A stretch of 64,000 nucleotides of DNA from positions 3,226,809-3,290,808 of the forward strand of contig JAVTVJ010000049.1 in assembly GCA_034509425.1 (NCBI GenBank), written 5' to 3'. The translations under genes and the position numbers were made by a program. Positions 38,196-51,058 of this stretch are shown here, piece after piece. Positions within the stretch are counted from its first letter, which is position 1. Each line of letters opens with the position of its first letter. The notes under the pieces were generated by a model. That model had not been told where the DNA came from, did not search any database, and was given only the letters and a program-made list of their open reading frames with translations. The stretch comes from Eopsaltria australis (taxonomy: Eukaryota > Chordata > Aves > Passeriformes > Petroicidae).

Positions 38196-38722
38196 GCAAG
38201 TCACAGAATCACAGAATGGGTAATGCTGGAACCAAGCACAGTGGTTCATCTCATCCAACCTCCCTGCTCAACAAGATCATCCCAGAGCACATGGCACAGG
38301 ATTGGGTCCAGACAGCTCCTGAGTATCTCCAGTGAGGGAGACTCCACAACCTCTCTGGGCAATCTGTTCCATTGTTCAGAAACCTTCATAGTGAAGAAAT
38401 TCTTCCTCAAGTTCAGGTGTAACTTCCTGTGCATCAGTTTCTGCCTATTGCCTCCTGCCCTGAGTAGAGCCTGGCTCCATCCTCTTGGCATCCTCCCTTC
38501 AGACACTGACAGACATTGATGAGTTCCCCTCTCAGCTGTCTCTTCTTGAGGCTGAACAGGCCCAGCTCCCTCAGCCTTTCCTCATAAGAGAGACACTCCA
38601 GTCCCTTCATCATCTTTGTCACTCTCAGCTGGACCTGCTCCAGGAGCTCCATGTGTCTTTTTTACTGAGGAGCCCAGAACCAGACACAGCACTCCAGATG
38701 TGGCTTCAGCAGAGCTGAATAG
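38196..38722 (-). pseudogene. CR1 LINE, 5'-truncated, minus strand, ORF2 C-terminus
   Basis: Read on the minus strand, this is about 525 bp of the CR1 3' half. Two overlapping frames cover the ORF2 C-terminal region. One (38652-38434) starts MELLEQVQLRVTKMMKGLE and includes [18 protein letters not shown]. The other (38506-38246) includes [14 protein letters not shown], then [16 protein letters not shown]. The required frame change near 38440-38500 shows the copy is broken by an indel. The plus strand starts with the complement of the terminal repeat (CACAGAATCACAGAATGGGT). It is one of only two minus-strand CR1 copies in the window. Confidence 0.95.
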
Positions 38723-41700
38723 TGTAAGTCACCAACTAAGTAAACTTTTAGCCATTTGAAAGCAGAACTATTTCAATTAACAACAATTCACAGGATGTAG
38801 TAGTGACTACAAGTTGATTTCCTTACATTTACAACCTTTCAAGCATGATGTACTTTATGACTGTCTTTCTTCACTGACTACAGAACTGCAGCTCATCTCT
38901 CTGCCCCTGGAAGAGGCTTCCTGGCAATCCAACAAGAGAGCTCTATCCAGGTGGAGGAAAATGCTGCTGCAGAACACCCCTCTTTAGCATGTGGCTGTCA
39001 CTCTATGTCTCAAATTTTGAGGAACAATTGTAAAAAGTCATTAACCAGCAAAATTTTCATAACCAAAACATTTTCATGACAAAACTACAATTTGCCATGC
39101 TAGGCAAAATGCTACGGATGAGGTGTTCAGATAAGCTATGAAGAACCAGGAAAAACCTCTGTTATGATTTCTGAATGAAACTGAAATAGCTTTCGGCACC
39201 CAAAGTGTATGACCTCATTTTATAAATACTACCTACCATAAAACAGCTTTAGCTTCACACACATACATTTTCATAGGTAAGCTACCCAACCCCTATCAAA
39301 ACAGAATAAATACATTTATAAAATACTGAAAAACCTCTTAGAGACAGGAATATTGTTGCATATAGTCTAAGTAGGAACATCAACCAAAAAAACTAATAAC
39401 ACAAAAATCCTGAATTTTTAGCCTTAGGTCACATTTAATAATACAAAATATTAGAAAAATGTTTTGAGTCAGATTTGCTAAAAAATTAGTTTAAATAAAC
39501 TCAAGTTATCTCTTTAAAATATCAGTTTCATATGGAAAGAAAATATACCATTTAAACAAGGTTTTAAATGTAGGTTATTCATGGCAGAATAGGACCTTTC
39601 ATCTCCATTATTTTCAAAAATACTTCTTGTTGGATACCAAATGTCATATTTAAATGTAAATCAAATTGGAATGCTTGAGTAATGGTCAATAATTATTTTT
39701 TTTTCAGCTTACCGGCTTTTAAAGCATTCCATAAACCAATACAGCTATGACGGTCTTCAGGAAAGTCCCCTCTTACATTAAGACTGCATGGCCCAAAAAT
39801 CTGCTTTTGTTCTTTGTTTAAATCCTGTTTCATCCTGCACACAGCCTGGGAACCACACAGAGATAAAAATTGCAGAGAGCGGGTGGTCAGAAGCTTTAAT
39901 TCACAGCCCTGCTGCGAATGCTATAGATGTCAGTCCTCCTGGGACCAAATGACAAATGGAGGCAGTAGCATTAAGGCACACACTCCAGCAAGAAGAGCAT
40001 GTATGGACATTTCCTCTGGTTTTGTACTCATTGGAGACAGCTACTCTAAACCAATGCTTTGGAAGAGCAGAAGTTTCTGTTTCATGGGTTGGAATATTAA
40101 TTACAGTAAAAAAGTTTAATTCCCTTTATGTGATTACACCTAACACTTATACCTTCAGCCATCTTAAATAACAGCACCTCACTAATCCTTACAGAAATTC
40201 TACAAAATAACTACTCATTACTGCAAGAAGCTAAACCATACATCTCTGTTAAGTCAGATGAACCGAATAAAGGTAGTATGGCATATGTAATTCAATTCCA
40301 GATGTGTTAACTCACCTAACATCTAATCTTTGGGGTAGACATATTTTACAAGCTGGAAGATGCTTCTATAATCAAGAACTTGTATATTATTATACAAATG
40401 AAGCCAACATGCACAATGTACTTCAATCCAAAATTCAGAACTGCTACAAAGGATGAAGAAAACACAATTTTTTAAGAAAACAATAAAATCAGAGGACCTA
40501 AATCAGTAACAGCAGTATTCATAATGTCTCCTGCTTTCATCTCCTTGGCAAGAATTTAAAATATGTCCACGCTTGCTGGTTGAGCAACACAAACTATGCA
40601 CATGTGGAGAATATGCCTACAATGATACCAGGAAAATCAGCTGCTCTGGCAAAGTACCCAAAGAAACCATTAATGGAGACTCACTTCATATGCACATTAT
40701 GATTCAGGGGAATGAAGTCAAGCAATATCTTAAGTAGACTACTGTTGATGTTAAAATAGATCCTTTCTTGGGCAGAGCAAATTTTTGATTCATCCTTCTT
40801 GTTTCCTTCCCAATTTCCAATCTAACAACTTGACAAAACTTAATGTGATCCTACACTGATGAAAATATTTGAGAGTTAGATAAAACACTTGACATTTAAA
40901 GTTACCATGCAAAAACTAGCCTTTTGCTACCTACTTTATCCCATTTTCTTCCTCCAGGTCATCCTTTTCTTCAAATATCAGGTCACAGATTTTTACATAT
41001 CTTAACTGCACTTAAAGCAATTCATTAGCTATGTGATACTATGAATCTTGAAACAGAATTTGTCATAGCAGTACGTGTATTCCATTTAAAATATACATGC
41101 TTGCCCATGGTTTGAAAAAGACACTATATCCCAGTTTGCCATGACTTTTTCATCAGACACCAGAAGCAGAAACCCCTTTCTTGGTAGTATTCCTGCACAC
41201 CTGTCAGCCATACCTAAAATATCCTACAGTGCAGCCATCCTACTTTGAAGGCACATCAGATGTGCCCAGATGAAATTAGCATGAGAAATAAATGGTAAAA
41301 TATTTCAGACACATTTTGTTTAAGCTCTTAAGCAACCCAGTATTTTCACTGGCTGATACTGTCCCTTGGAAAAAGAATACCAAACAGCCTTTTAAAACAT
41401 AGGTTATGTTGAAGATGTTTATTTTGGAAATACACACACAAGCAGGTTTGAAGTTACTCTATAAAGTATGACTGTCGAAAGTAGAAACTCCATCACAAAA
41501 ATATTGTTCAATGACTGAAATATTTATTTTCATATAAATGTTTTTCCCTTCAGAGGCTAGAACTATCACTGTTTTGTTAGTGAAATCAAACTACAGTCCT
41601 ATATGCCAAGATAATTTCTTGTGTGTTCTCAATACCTTACCTACAAATTAAATAGGATCATTATGGATCAGCAATTTAATTCATTCCCTTCAGTGAAAAA

Positions 41701-42977
41701 ACTAAAAAATTCCAGCTAGAAAATCAAAATTGAAAGTGATAGTGTTGCTGTAAACATTTATACTGCTGCTATTTTCCTTCTCTGAATGTATATAGCTTCT
41801 CATTATAACACTAATATGAATGAGACCACATACTAACTTCATTACCTTCAAAACATCTGGATAATTTAGCTCTAGTTTTCAGTAAATTTAGGAGACTGCA
41901 AATATCAAGGCTTACTGTCATCTGTTTTCATTATTGTTATCTTAAATGAGTTGAATGGCCCTCCAAATAAAACATAACAAAGCCCAATATTGAAAAAGCA
42001 GCCAAACATGTATTTCAGCTAATTACAAATCAACCAGTCTCCCATCAATTTTAGAAACATTGTAATATATTCTTGAAGACATAAATAGTATCCTTATCAG
42101 AATGGCCATTTATAACACTCAGAAGACTTTAATGTTTTATGGACACACACACACACACAAAGAAGATGGAACAGGAATTTACTTCCATACAATACTAACT
42201 GTATTAAATTTCAGGTGTTCCTAGGAAGCCAAGTGAATAGCAGAGCATGCCTGGAAATTGAACTGAGGTGAGAAACTTTACTTCAAAATTGAAGAGTTTT
42301 GAATGTACTTCTCCAAGTATGTGGAGAAGAAGTATGTGTGAGACAGAATGTGTCTCATAGTAACCAATATTCAACTTACATTGGAATGTCTTTAGAAGAC
42401 AAACCACTTTGTCCTTTGAAATAAGCATCTCAGTACTAGACTTGTTGCAGCAACTCAGCAAAGTGAAATTTTTCATTAAAGTAATGGCTTGATACATAGA
42501 TGAAAACAAAATCCAAATTGTAACTATCTTGAAAAATAATCTGTTTGAACTTTATCCCAAAAGCAATTTGGATTTGCATTTGCAATTATCATTATTTTAG
42601 GATGGCAATCTTGGTAATTATTATAGGTATATAATTCACAGGTATTGAATATTCTCTCAGGAAAAACTAATTTCTTTTTTATGTATAATGGCACTCTGGA
42701 TGCAATTTAGAAAAATCAAACATTGTTCAAATATACCACTTTCTACAGGATATAAATTCATCACTTTCACTATTTAAAAAATTATATGATGTAACATTCT
42801 TCCAGCTTATTTTGCATTGTTTTGCCCATAAAACAGATCTTGAGATATGCTTCCTGAAATAGACTTCAGCCTTCTGTTTGTAAAATATCTTCTTTTATCA
42901 TCACTCCTCTTTTCAAAAAATCTGTCACGTGAATCTTTAGATAAAAAGGCCATGTAAATACCCAGGTTTTTTTCTTA
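38723..42977. other. Unassigned AT-rich non-coding DNA
   Basis: Only a short (AC)8 microsatellite at 42143-42158 was recognised. Frames of up to about 100 codons (39814-40119, 42204-42509) show no recognisable motif. Confidence 0.5.
42143..42158. repeat. (AC)8 microsatellite
   Basis: Eight uninterrupted AC dinucleotides. Short, but probably polymorphic. Confidence 0.9.
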
Positions 42978-43100
42978 CAGAATAGAATCATGGAATATGC
43001 TGAGTTGGAAGGGACCTGCCAGGATCATCGTGTCCAACTCTGGTCCTGCACAGGAGACTCCAAGAATAACACCACATGCTTGAGGATGCTATCAAGATTA
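42978..43100 (-). mobile_element. CR1 LINE 3' terminus, minus strand
   Basis: Only about 120 bp of a CR1 3' end survives. Read on the plus strand it starts GAATAGAATCATGGAATATG, continues GAGTTGGAAGGGACCTGCCA and GATCATCGTGTCCAACTC, then passes into the ORF2 tail (CACAGGAGACTCCAAGAATA). The terminal GATATTCT-type end puts it in the same subfamily group as the copies at 54901 and 63940. The 5' truncation is extreme. Confidence 0.92.
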
Positions 43101-46100
43101 ACTAGTTAGAACAAAAGCAAAATTTTGAATCCTGTCATTAAGAGGCATTCATAATTCATAAATATTTCACAAAGTAGAAAATTTAAGAATATAAGTTGCC
43201 TAATTTGAAAAGAAACAGCCCCAATTTTGAGTGATTTTTGCTCTTCAGATAGATTTCCAAAAATGTTTTTTCAATACATACTTAATGTTCACCTCAGGAA
43301 CTAGACAATCCGTAATTAACAGCCCACACTTGCAATTTGCAACTTCAGTCATTCCCTTGGCATCATTACTCGATGCAACATTTACTAATATTAATCTATT
43401 CTACTTGAATTAGACTGATAGTACGACTGAACTTACATCAACTTGAATTACATATACTACAGAAAGCTAAATATCACTATTACACACACCCACACTTTCT
43501 TAATCTTTATTAGAGCTTCTAACGTTGCAATGTTTTAAATCCAACCTTCATTACCTGAGGATATATAGAAAATATTCAAATGGAATTTATCAAGTACCAG
43601 AAATTCAAACAGCATATTTTTACAGAATTTGCAAATGGCAGACTGCTGGTTGCAGGACCTTCAAAGGATAACAAAATCTGTGATTGAGATGCAGGCTCAC
43701 TTCTCCCTATTTTTATTGATGAAAATAACTGATTAACTTGCAGTAGGCATGCTCTGATTCAGCTGCTATTAATTAAGCATATTTTCACAAGGACTTCTAT
43801 CAAAAACTTTTGGCATAACAGTGTAGACATTTCAAAAAACAAAATATCTGAAACAAATTGCAAGTCACTGCCCTAAACAAGTATCTTGTGCATTATTAAC
43901 TTTACATATCAGTTTGTCATACCCAACTTATCTCTTTATTTAAAAACTACCACACTGAAATTTAGAAGGCTATAAAATTTTCCCTGCAAACTAGCATTTT
44001 TCATTTAAATACATTCAAAAAACATTTTTCCTGACTTCATTTTTTGTAGGTTTATTTGTTTCTCAGTTTTCTTCCACAGAACATCCAGACAGGTGTGCAA
44101 ATCACTCAGCTGTCCATAGCTGTTTTTAAAGAGATTACCAAGTCTGTTCTTAGAATTTTGAAGTCTGTGGTGAGAAAGTATCTAGTTTGGAAATACCAAT
44201 AAAACTTACAAATGTTAATTGGTCTTCATGTATAATTTTAATAATAGAGAGAACAAAACTGACTGTGCAAGGTGATAAACATGTATTGGTTTCTTACTGT
44301 ACACTCCCACTGAATTCTATACAGAACAATATAGAGCTAAAAGATTCATGCACAACAGACAAGTGAAACCAGATACAAAGAAAGACTATGTACAAGGAGT
44401 GGGAATATCTGTGTATATAAGGAACTGTCAAGCAAAATAGGACCAGACAGCCCTGCAACTTCAAGTCACTCCACTGCTTCTGGTGGTATAAACAAACCAT
44501 ATTTATCTTGGATCTGATGTCATTACTGTGTTGATTCTAGCTACTGAACTGTCTAGCAATAGAGTTAATATTTTTAGCACATGCAGTTAAAATGGCAGAA
44601 GAACCACTTCCCCCACTGACTGAATGCTCTGAAAAATAGGTTCAGAAGAGTATCTGTGCTCAGTTATAGGTCAGAAGTTTGAAAGTTTACCAGCATCTTT
44701 CTGCACCACAGTTCATCTAGAGAATGCACAGCATGAACTTTTTAGCAGTTTTCCCCAGAGGCAGTAGTGCCAAAAATAAAAACCAGGGATTTCTCTCAGC
44801 TGCCTAGGCATGTAATATTTATTTGAGATCTTAAATATTTCCCATCTACACATTCTCTGGAGGCAACTCCGCCATTTTCCATGACAGCACTACCCAATTC
44901 TTCAGGCTGTCTCATCTTTTATCACCTTTCTTTCTTCCTCTGCAAGTACTCTTCCACTAAACTCTACTGCTTCTGCCTTTTAAGTCTGTCCTCCTTTGTC
45001 ATTCTTTCTGCTAAAATACTCATCCCTCTGTCAGCCTGTCCTGAAAAAGACATTTTCCACCTGGTTTGCTTTCTGTGCTTCATCCAAAACTCCTCCCTTC
45101 ATCTGCTTCCCCAGCTATATTTTTTAGAAGTTTTTCATTTGCTTGCCTTGCCTGTCATCCACTTTCCACACTCAGTCCAAGGAGATAACAAACGCATTTC
45201 TGTGGTATAATCCTGTTACATTTTTCTCTCTGCATGACATCCCTGAAGTGTACTTTAAAATGAGGCTCCAAAGGCTTCTCCAGGCTCCTACCTCCATGGG
45301 GAAGACCAGGGTGTCAGCCAACTTACTGATCTGAATGTGTCAAAACCACTGTCTCTAAAGACATATTCCTCAGAATCTTCTTCTCATGTGATTAAAAAAA
45401 ATTAATTAATTTGGAATAAAATAAATTACTGGAATATTTTCAGTCCAATAATAGTCCCCATTCATTTCATTTTAAATATTTTTAACACCTTTTTAACACT
45501 CCAATTTTAATGGCAAACTGGATTATTGTAATGAACTTCACAAAGAACAATAAATTGCTGTTACTTAGGGCTGTTTCCAAGTAACAAAATAATTCGAGAC
45601 AAAATTTCATTATGCTAAAGAATTTGTGTTTTCTCAATGAGTCTATGCATGTCCTAACACTACTCTGTGGTACTCACAAATTGCAGTGCACACAGCTGAA
45701 ATGCTGCTAGATCAATACTGGTGCTACCTGCCCCTGCCTGCCAAGAACAAACAGGAAGGATGTAATTTACAGTTCCAAGGAATATTGTCCAAAACTGACT
45801 ATAAATCTGAATTCTCTGAAAAGTCACTGGAATTTTCCATAAATACTTTATTTTTCCCTAGTGACTGTGATAGGGGATTTGTGACATTTTGAGGCAACAA
45901 CAATGCCCACGAAGAACAGACAACAGGAAAAAGTTTCAGCAGCTGAATATGGAGTTAGCTACAGAATCCATCTCACCTTCAACATGTTTCAGAGATGAAT
46001 AAAAGGGCTGATGGAGTAATCAAGGTTACAAGCACCTATTTCACAGGACCTTTGTTGGCTCAGAAAGAACCAATTCTTTGAATAAAGTTGATCAGTGAAG

Positions 46101-46179
46101 AAGAAAGGAAATTGAAACCTAAGACATGTTAGATACTACTCAAAAGGAAGACAGACCTCCAGCACTTGTTTTTTCTATT

Positions 46180-46197
46180 AAAAAAAAAAAAAAAAAA
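46180..46197 (+). repeat. A18 homopolymer
   Basis: Eighteen consecutive A residues. No retrocopied gene or SINE body was recognised immediately upstream, so it is recorded as simple sequence. Confidence 0.85.
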
Positions 46198-46681
46198 CAA
46201 CACTGTTAATGGCTGCCCAAATAAGAAGATGGAGTGATTGACTGAAGCTTTTTTCTTTTTTTCACCAGTATCTTACCCATAGCCATCCAGACAGTAAAAT
46301 TCAAAAGTGTCTTCTCAGTCCTACCCCACAGTATTTTTATTCTTAGGACAACATTTACTTACCTATAAAGGAACACCTAGTGGGTACCTAAAGAGCTGCA
46401 ACTTCTAAGTGTGCAAATATTTGTTTAATAGGTAAACCAGACAGTTCCTACCAGCAAGCAAATTGAAATATGCCAACCAATTCCTGTGAACTCTTCAGCC
46501 AGTTGAACTGAGCAGCTGAATACAGTGCTCTAATAAACCACTTTATTAATACAAACCAGTCCACAAATAGGCTGCCAGAATTCCATTGAGAGCTGACTCT
46601 TACACATATGACAGATTCCAAGAAACTAGAAAAGAAGTCCCAAATCTAAAAACCTTGTAGTATGTAGACAGGTATCGAATT

Positions 46682-46717
46682 TAGATAATATAGGTATCTA
46701 TACATGTAGATAATATA
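46682..46717. repeat. Short direct repeat TAGATAATATA
   Basis: TAGATAATATA occurs at 46682-46692 and again at 46707-46717, in a local (TAGA/TATA)-like AT-rich patch reaching about 46728. It looks like an incipient microsatellite. Confidence 0.7.
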
Positions 46718-47719
46718 GATATATAGATCAACAATTCTTACAGTTCTTCATGCACAATAAGAAAAACTTTTTGCTGCCGTTACCTTTAAGCAACCTGAAA
46801 CACTTGGCATTTACTCCTCCAGAGAATTTACTACCCTCCAAGTAGAGCTTCAACAGGAGGCAGACATTGATGTCTCTCAAACAGGCAAAAATACTGAGCA
46901 ACTCAGCTTAAAAGATCTGAATTGAAATAACCATCATGCTGGTTTACCGAAGTCAGTAACCCATTTAGATTTACTGAGCCCTTGAAGTGCTCCATTATGG
47001 GCTGACACGTCGCTGTACGAAGTTTTATCTATGTACACAACTGTGCTGTAGCTGATTTGTGCAGTCACATGTGCCTGATTTTTGCTGCTTTATTATTGAA
47101 CACAGCAAGAACACTACCAGTACACACAACAGCTGTGAAGGGCTCTGTAACTTTATTGAGACAAACATTTCACACCAGTCACATAACAGAGGCTCCTGCA
47201 ACAAGTTCCAACCTATGTTATTCATCATGCCAAGAAATCAGGAGCAATCCATGCACTATCTGTGACTGAATTTAATACCTGACTGAATGTGAATTGGGCA
47301 AGGCAGAATAAGGCAACTGTATGGAGACTGGAGTCTTACCAGTCATCACTAACTACTGGAAATAACTTGGAATAGGACAAGCAGCATCAGTCTAGGCTAG
47401 GAATGCTGACCAAAAAGCACAGAAGACTACCAACATAACAAAAGCAAAGCAGCAGAACAGCTAGTTTATTATGTCCAGAGTTGATATGATATGATAAAGT
47501 TATTCTTCCATGTAATTACTTGGTCTTGTTCTAGAAAATGCAACAGTTAGCAGAATGAAAATACAACTTCTCCTTCTAAGCAGCCCTTCAAGGCTAAATA
47601 CAGTGGAGCAAATCACGCTGTTCTTTATTTCTGTTGCAAATCTGAGGATTAGTAGTAACCTCCTCCTTGCCAGATAACTGAGAGTTCATAGAATAGGTTT
47701 CACAAGGAAGCTGCATAAC

Positions 47720-47850
47720 TTTATCCAAAAAGGACACTCAAAACTTGACTGGAAGAGCACCTTCTCTGGCCTATACCATGTTGAACATGGGGCTGGACTT
47801 GAGCCCTCCAGAAGCACCTGCCACTCTACAGATGTCTGTGATTCATCAGC
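47720..47850 (+). mobile_element. Degraded CR1 3' end (tentative)
   Basis: AAACTTGACTGGAAGAGCAC, GGGGCTGGACTTGAG, CCTCCAGAAGCACCTGCCAC and TGTCTGTGATTCA follow the order of a CR1 3' end (KLDW tail, GGGTTGGACTAGATG, CCAGAGGTCCCTTCCAAC, TTCTGTGATTC) but with many substitutions. It is short and diverged, so the call is moderate. Confidence 0.55.
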
Positions 47851-50664
47851 TGTGAGGGCTGCCCCAAGCAGTTTCGGCTACCCGCCCAACTACCAATATC
47901 CAGTGTTTGTAGTGCTTTTGCCTCTTCCCCCTCCCACCCTCCCTGCCTCCACTTGAAGGAATCAGACACTAGATTTTCCTCACAGTGATACAGAAACAAG
48001 TCAGAAATAACTCATCTACATATAAAGAGTTGAAAGACATGCTCTTTGCAGACCTTAGGTTTAGACCTATATGCATGTTCTGAATTAATTTTTAAATGAG
48101 ACTGCCCATTAACATATAAAAATCTTCAGAAAGACAAATTCTAAATTAAATACCAAAGCTAGATATCTGAATTCTCCTATCCCACTACTACTTAAAAGTT
48201 TTGAAAAATAGTACTGCTTTATCTCCTGAAAACTATACACCAGCTGGAAACCAACTTGAAATCTAATTTACAAATATACCAGAAGATCTCTAATTTTAGT
48301 TTTTTAAAAATGTGTAGAAATCAATTGCTAAGAATTTATTTCACCCCCAACAGCATTTCAAAAATAAAAAGCCACAGCCATTACAAGAAAAAAGCTAAGC
48401 AAACTTTGAGATGTATCAAACACTTGGATACTGAAAAGTCTGCTTGGCTACATAGGGTGTGGGGATTTTTTATTAATGCAGTGGGTCTTTTCAGCAGCTT
48501 CTGGAGCTTCAGATATTCTCAGAAAATTATTCCTTCTTTCAACAAGGAACCAGCTTCTTTGTGGAAAGCAGTGCAGCCAAACAAACAAAATAAATTGGAA
48601 CAGGATTGACTAGAACAAAAAAATGCTGAACATAGATTTGGTGACAAACAACAACTAGTCAACACAATTATACCCTTAAAAAGCATGTTTTCTCTGACAC
48701 TTCATCGACCTCTAAAAATTTCCAGTTTTGAATTAACTAGTGGATAACAGTAAGTCATCATACCAAGAGAATTTTCCTCTGTTCTGAACTATCACGTACT
48801 GGTAACAAGTACAGCAGGTTTCCCATACAAAAACACAAGGCAAATTAGAAGAAGAAGCTCTTTGTGTCTGTGTTCTCCTTCTGTAGCATCAGGTAATCAG
48901 ACATCAATTTATTCTTCCACAGCTCCATACATTGATTATATGAATGAAATATATTGCCAGCAGAGAGCTTCTTGTTAGATTATATTAAAGGGCAAGAATG
49001 CATTATTTCATCTCCTTGGTTTGCTCTATCCACAGAACACTTTTAAAGAGTTTTTCTATACTCTAAGGGAATCACTATCTGTAACAGAAAATATAAAATT
49101 ACTCTTTGGCAGAAAGCACTGCCTAATTCATCTTCCTCAACTATAAACCTCCCCTCAATAACAAAGTAATCAAAGAGATTAGTGGGGTTAAACATGACCA
49201 AGATTCAGGCAAGGTACCTCCATGCACATAACTTACTGAACTATTACCAGATATAATTGGAGTCTTGAGAACATGAAAGTGTGTTTTTCAAGCCAGTTGA
49301 AATAGACAAACACACCTCAGGTCAAGTTTCCAGCAAACTTTGGGAAAGGACAGACAACTTGCTGCTACTGATACACCCTTGTGCGTGACCTTACTCTACA
49401 CTCCATCACCCACCCAAATGTTACTAGCTTTATGCTCTTCATCTTTAAACATTTCCAGAGAAGATGTGAGGGGGAGGGAAAAGAGGGAAAAGAAAGAAAA
49501 AAGGCAAATAAAAAATTTCAAATATTTATGTAATTAATAAACTGATATATTGCAGCATAAAAAGAAAGATAAGATTAAAGATGTTTTGACCTCTTCCCTG
49601 GACAGTATATAGAGGATCAGCTATAACTGCAATATTTTACAACAGATTGTGTTTCAGAAGAGTTGTTCATGTGGGGCAGGGCTGAAGCACTCTACAGCAA
49701 TTCATGCAGAGGCATTCTGTTCCCAAAAGGTAAAATCAATATACTATTCACCAGTAAGCTTTACAGAAATAGGGCTAAAAGAGGGACTGTCATGCAGCAT
49801 GGTATAGTGTCAAATATAAACCTTTTCTTCCCCAGAATTTTTTTAAAGTCTGCTTAGAAAACACCATTGAGTGCAGGAAGACAGAGGACTTGCATTTGAT
49901 TCTCACTGTATTCACATTGCCAAGCAAATTGAAAGCCTTAGAGTATAATTAAAGATCAGTTTTCCAATGCTATTTTGGAGTTGAATGAAGTCAAATCTCT
50001 GGAATACTGTGACTAAAACGAAACCCTAAAGAAGCCATTCAACAAGGATGGGAAATGGATACAATGTAGTTTGCCTGTTACATACTTTACAAGTGTTTAT
50101 TCCAGACTGGAATTTTAAGCAACTTTTAACCAAAACCAAAAAGCAGCCTGTTATTTAACCTGAAACTACATTACAACATTAAAAAATACAAGTCACGCAT
50201 AGAACAAAAAAAAATCCAAATACACAGTGGAAAAAAAAAATAATGCATGTTTGAAATAATGACATAGACAATATAAAAAAAGGAGCTGGATGGACCAGTT
50301 TTTGTTCTTCCCTTTTCCTCCTTTGAAGTAAATAAACTAGTTCCATAAATACCAGATTGTTTCTTTTCCATTTCACACAGCTTCAACTGTAGCTTAACAA
50401 AAAGTACAATCCTTTTGCTCAAATTCTTCCTTGAATTTATATACTGCAGATCTCAAGCATACTCTAGGTTGAACTGTAGAAAAATCAGTCCATACCGTAA
50501 CAGATCATCTTCCCAAAAGTCCTACCCATATTTACAAATCACACCTGCATATCCTCCTATCACCCAAATTAAGGGTCATATCCCCCTTTTCTCTGTAGCT
50601 CTCTGACTCACTACTGCAGTTTAAGTTTATCTTAAGACCTGCCAGGACTGGTTTAAAGCATACT
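47851..50664. other. Unassigned non-coding DNA
   Basis: Begins with a C/T-rich stretch around 47915-47955. It holds a 37-nt uninterrupted purine run at 49468-49504. No element or exon was recognised. Confidence 0.5.
49468..49504 (+). repeat. Uninterrupted purine run (37 nt)
   Basis: Only A and G occur from 49468 to 49504 (GAGGGGGAGGGAAAAGAGGG and following). Such tracts can form triplex DNA, but the run lacks the strict mirror symmetry that would make this likely. Confidence 0.8.
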
Positions 50665-51058
50665 CATTCCAGGAGAGGCTGAAAGAGCTGGAATTGTTCA
50701 GCCTGGTGAAGAGAAGGCTCAGGGGATTTAATCCATCTAAAAACCTGATGCGGGGAACTAAAGAAGACAGAGGCAGGGGCAGGCTCTTGTCAGGGGTGCC
50801 CAGCTAAAAGTCAACAGACAGAACCTGAAATACAGCAAAATCCACTTACACACATGGAAAAGCTTTGCTACGCTGTCATCAGCACCCTCTTGCCTCTCCC
50901 CATGGCGCTGGGTGATGTGCTGTAGAGATCAAACACTAATAGGCTCTGCCCAGGTTGGTTGTGGAGTCTCTGTCCTTGGGGAGGCTCAAAATGTACTGGG
51001 ACACAGGGCTCATAAAAGTGTTATACTCGAGTCTATACCCTACAGGTGATCTATGATT
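50665..51058 (+). pseudogene. CR1 LINE fragment, ORF2 C-terminal region
   Basis: Starts at CCAGGAGAGGCTGAAAGAGC, reading QERLKELELFSLVKRRLRG, the conserved block near the end of CR1 ORF2. GGCAGGCTCTTGTCAGGGGT, GAACCTGAAATACAGC, GCCCAGGTTGGTTGTGGAGT and CTCTGTCCTTGGGGAGGCTC follow. The expected terminal octamer repeat is not clear, and the last ~40 bp (GGTGATCTATGATT) may be its remnant. An insertion or substitution block interrupts the middle (50870-50930). Confidence 0.85.

Larger units (their letters stand above)
43101..47719. other. Unassigned AT-rich non-coding DNA
   Basis: Contains a pyrimidine-biased stretch (44895-45130), an A18 run (46180-46197) and a small AT-rich direct repeat (46682-46717). 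No mobile element, RNA gene or exon was recognised. Confidence 0.5.

Noticed and set aside
42291..42360. Two adjacent small inverted repeats (TTCTCC/GGAGAA and GAGACA/TGTCTC)
   Set aside because: The stems are only 6 bp and are expected by chance in a sequence of this length.
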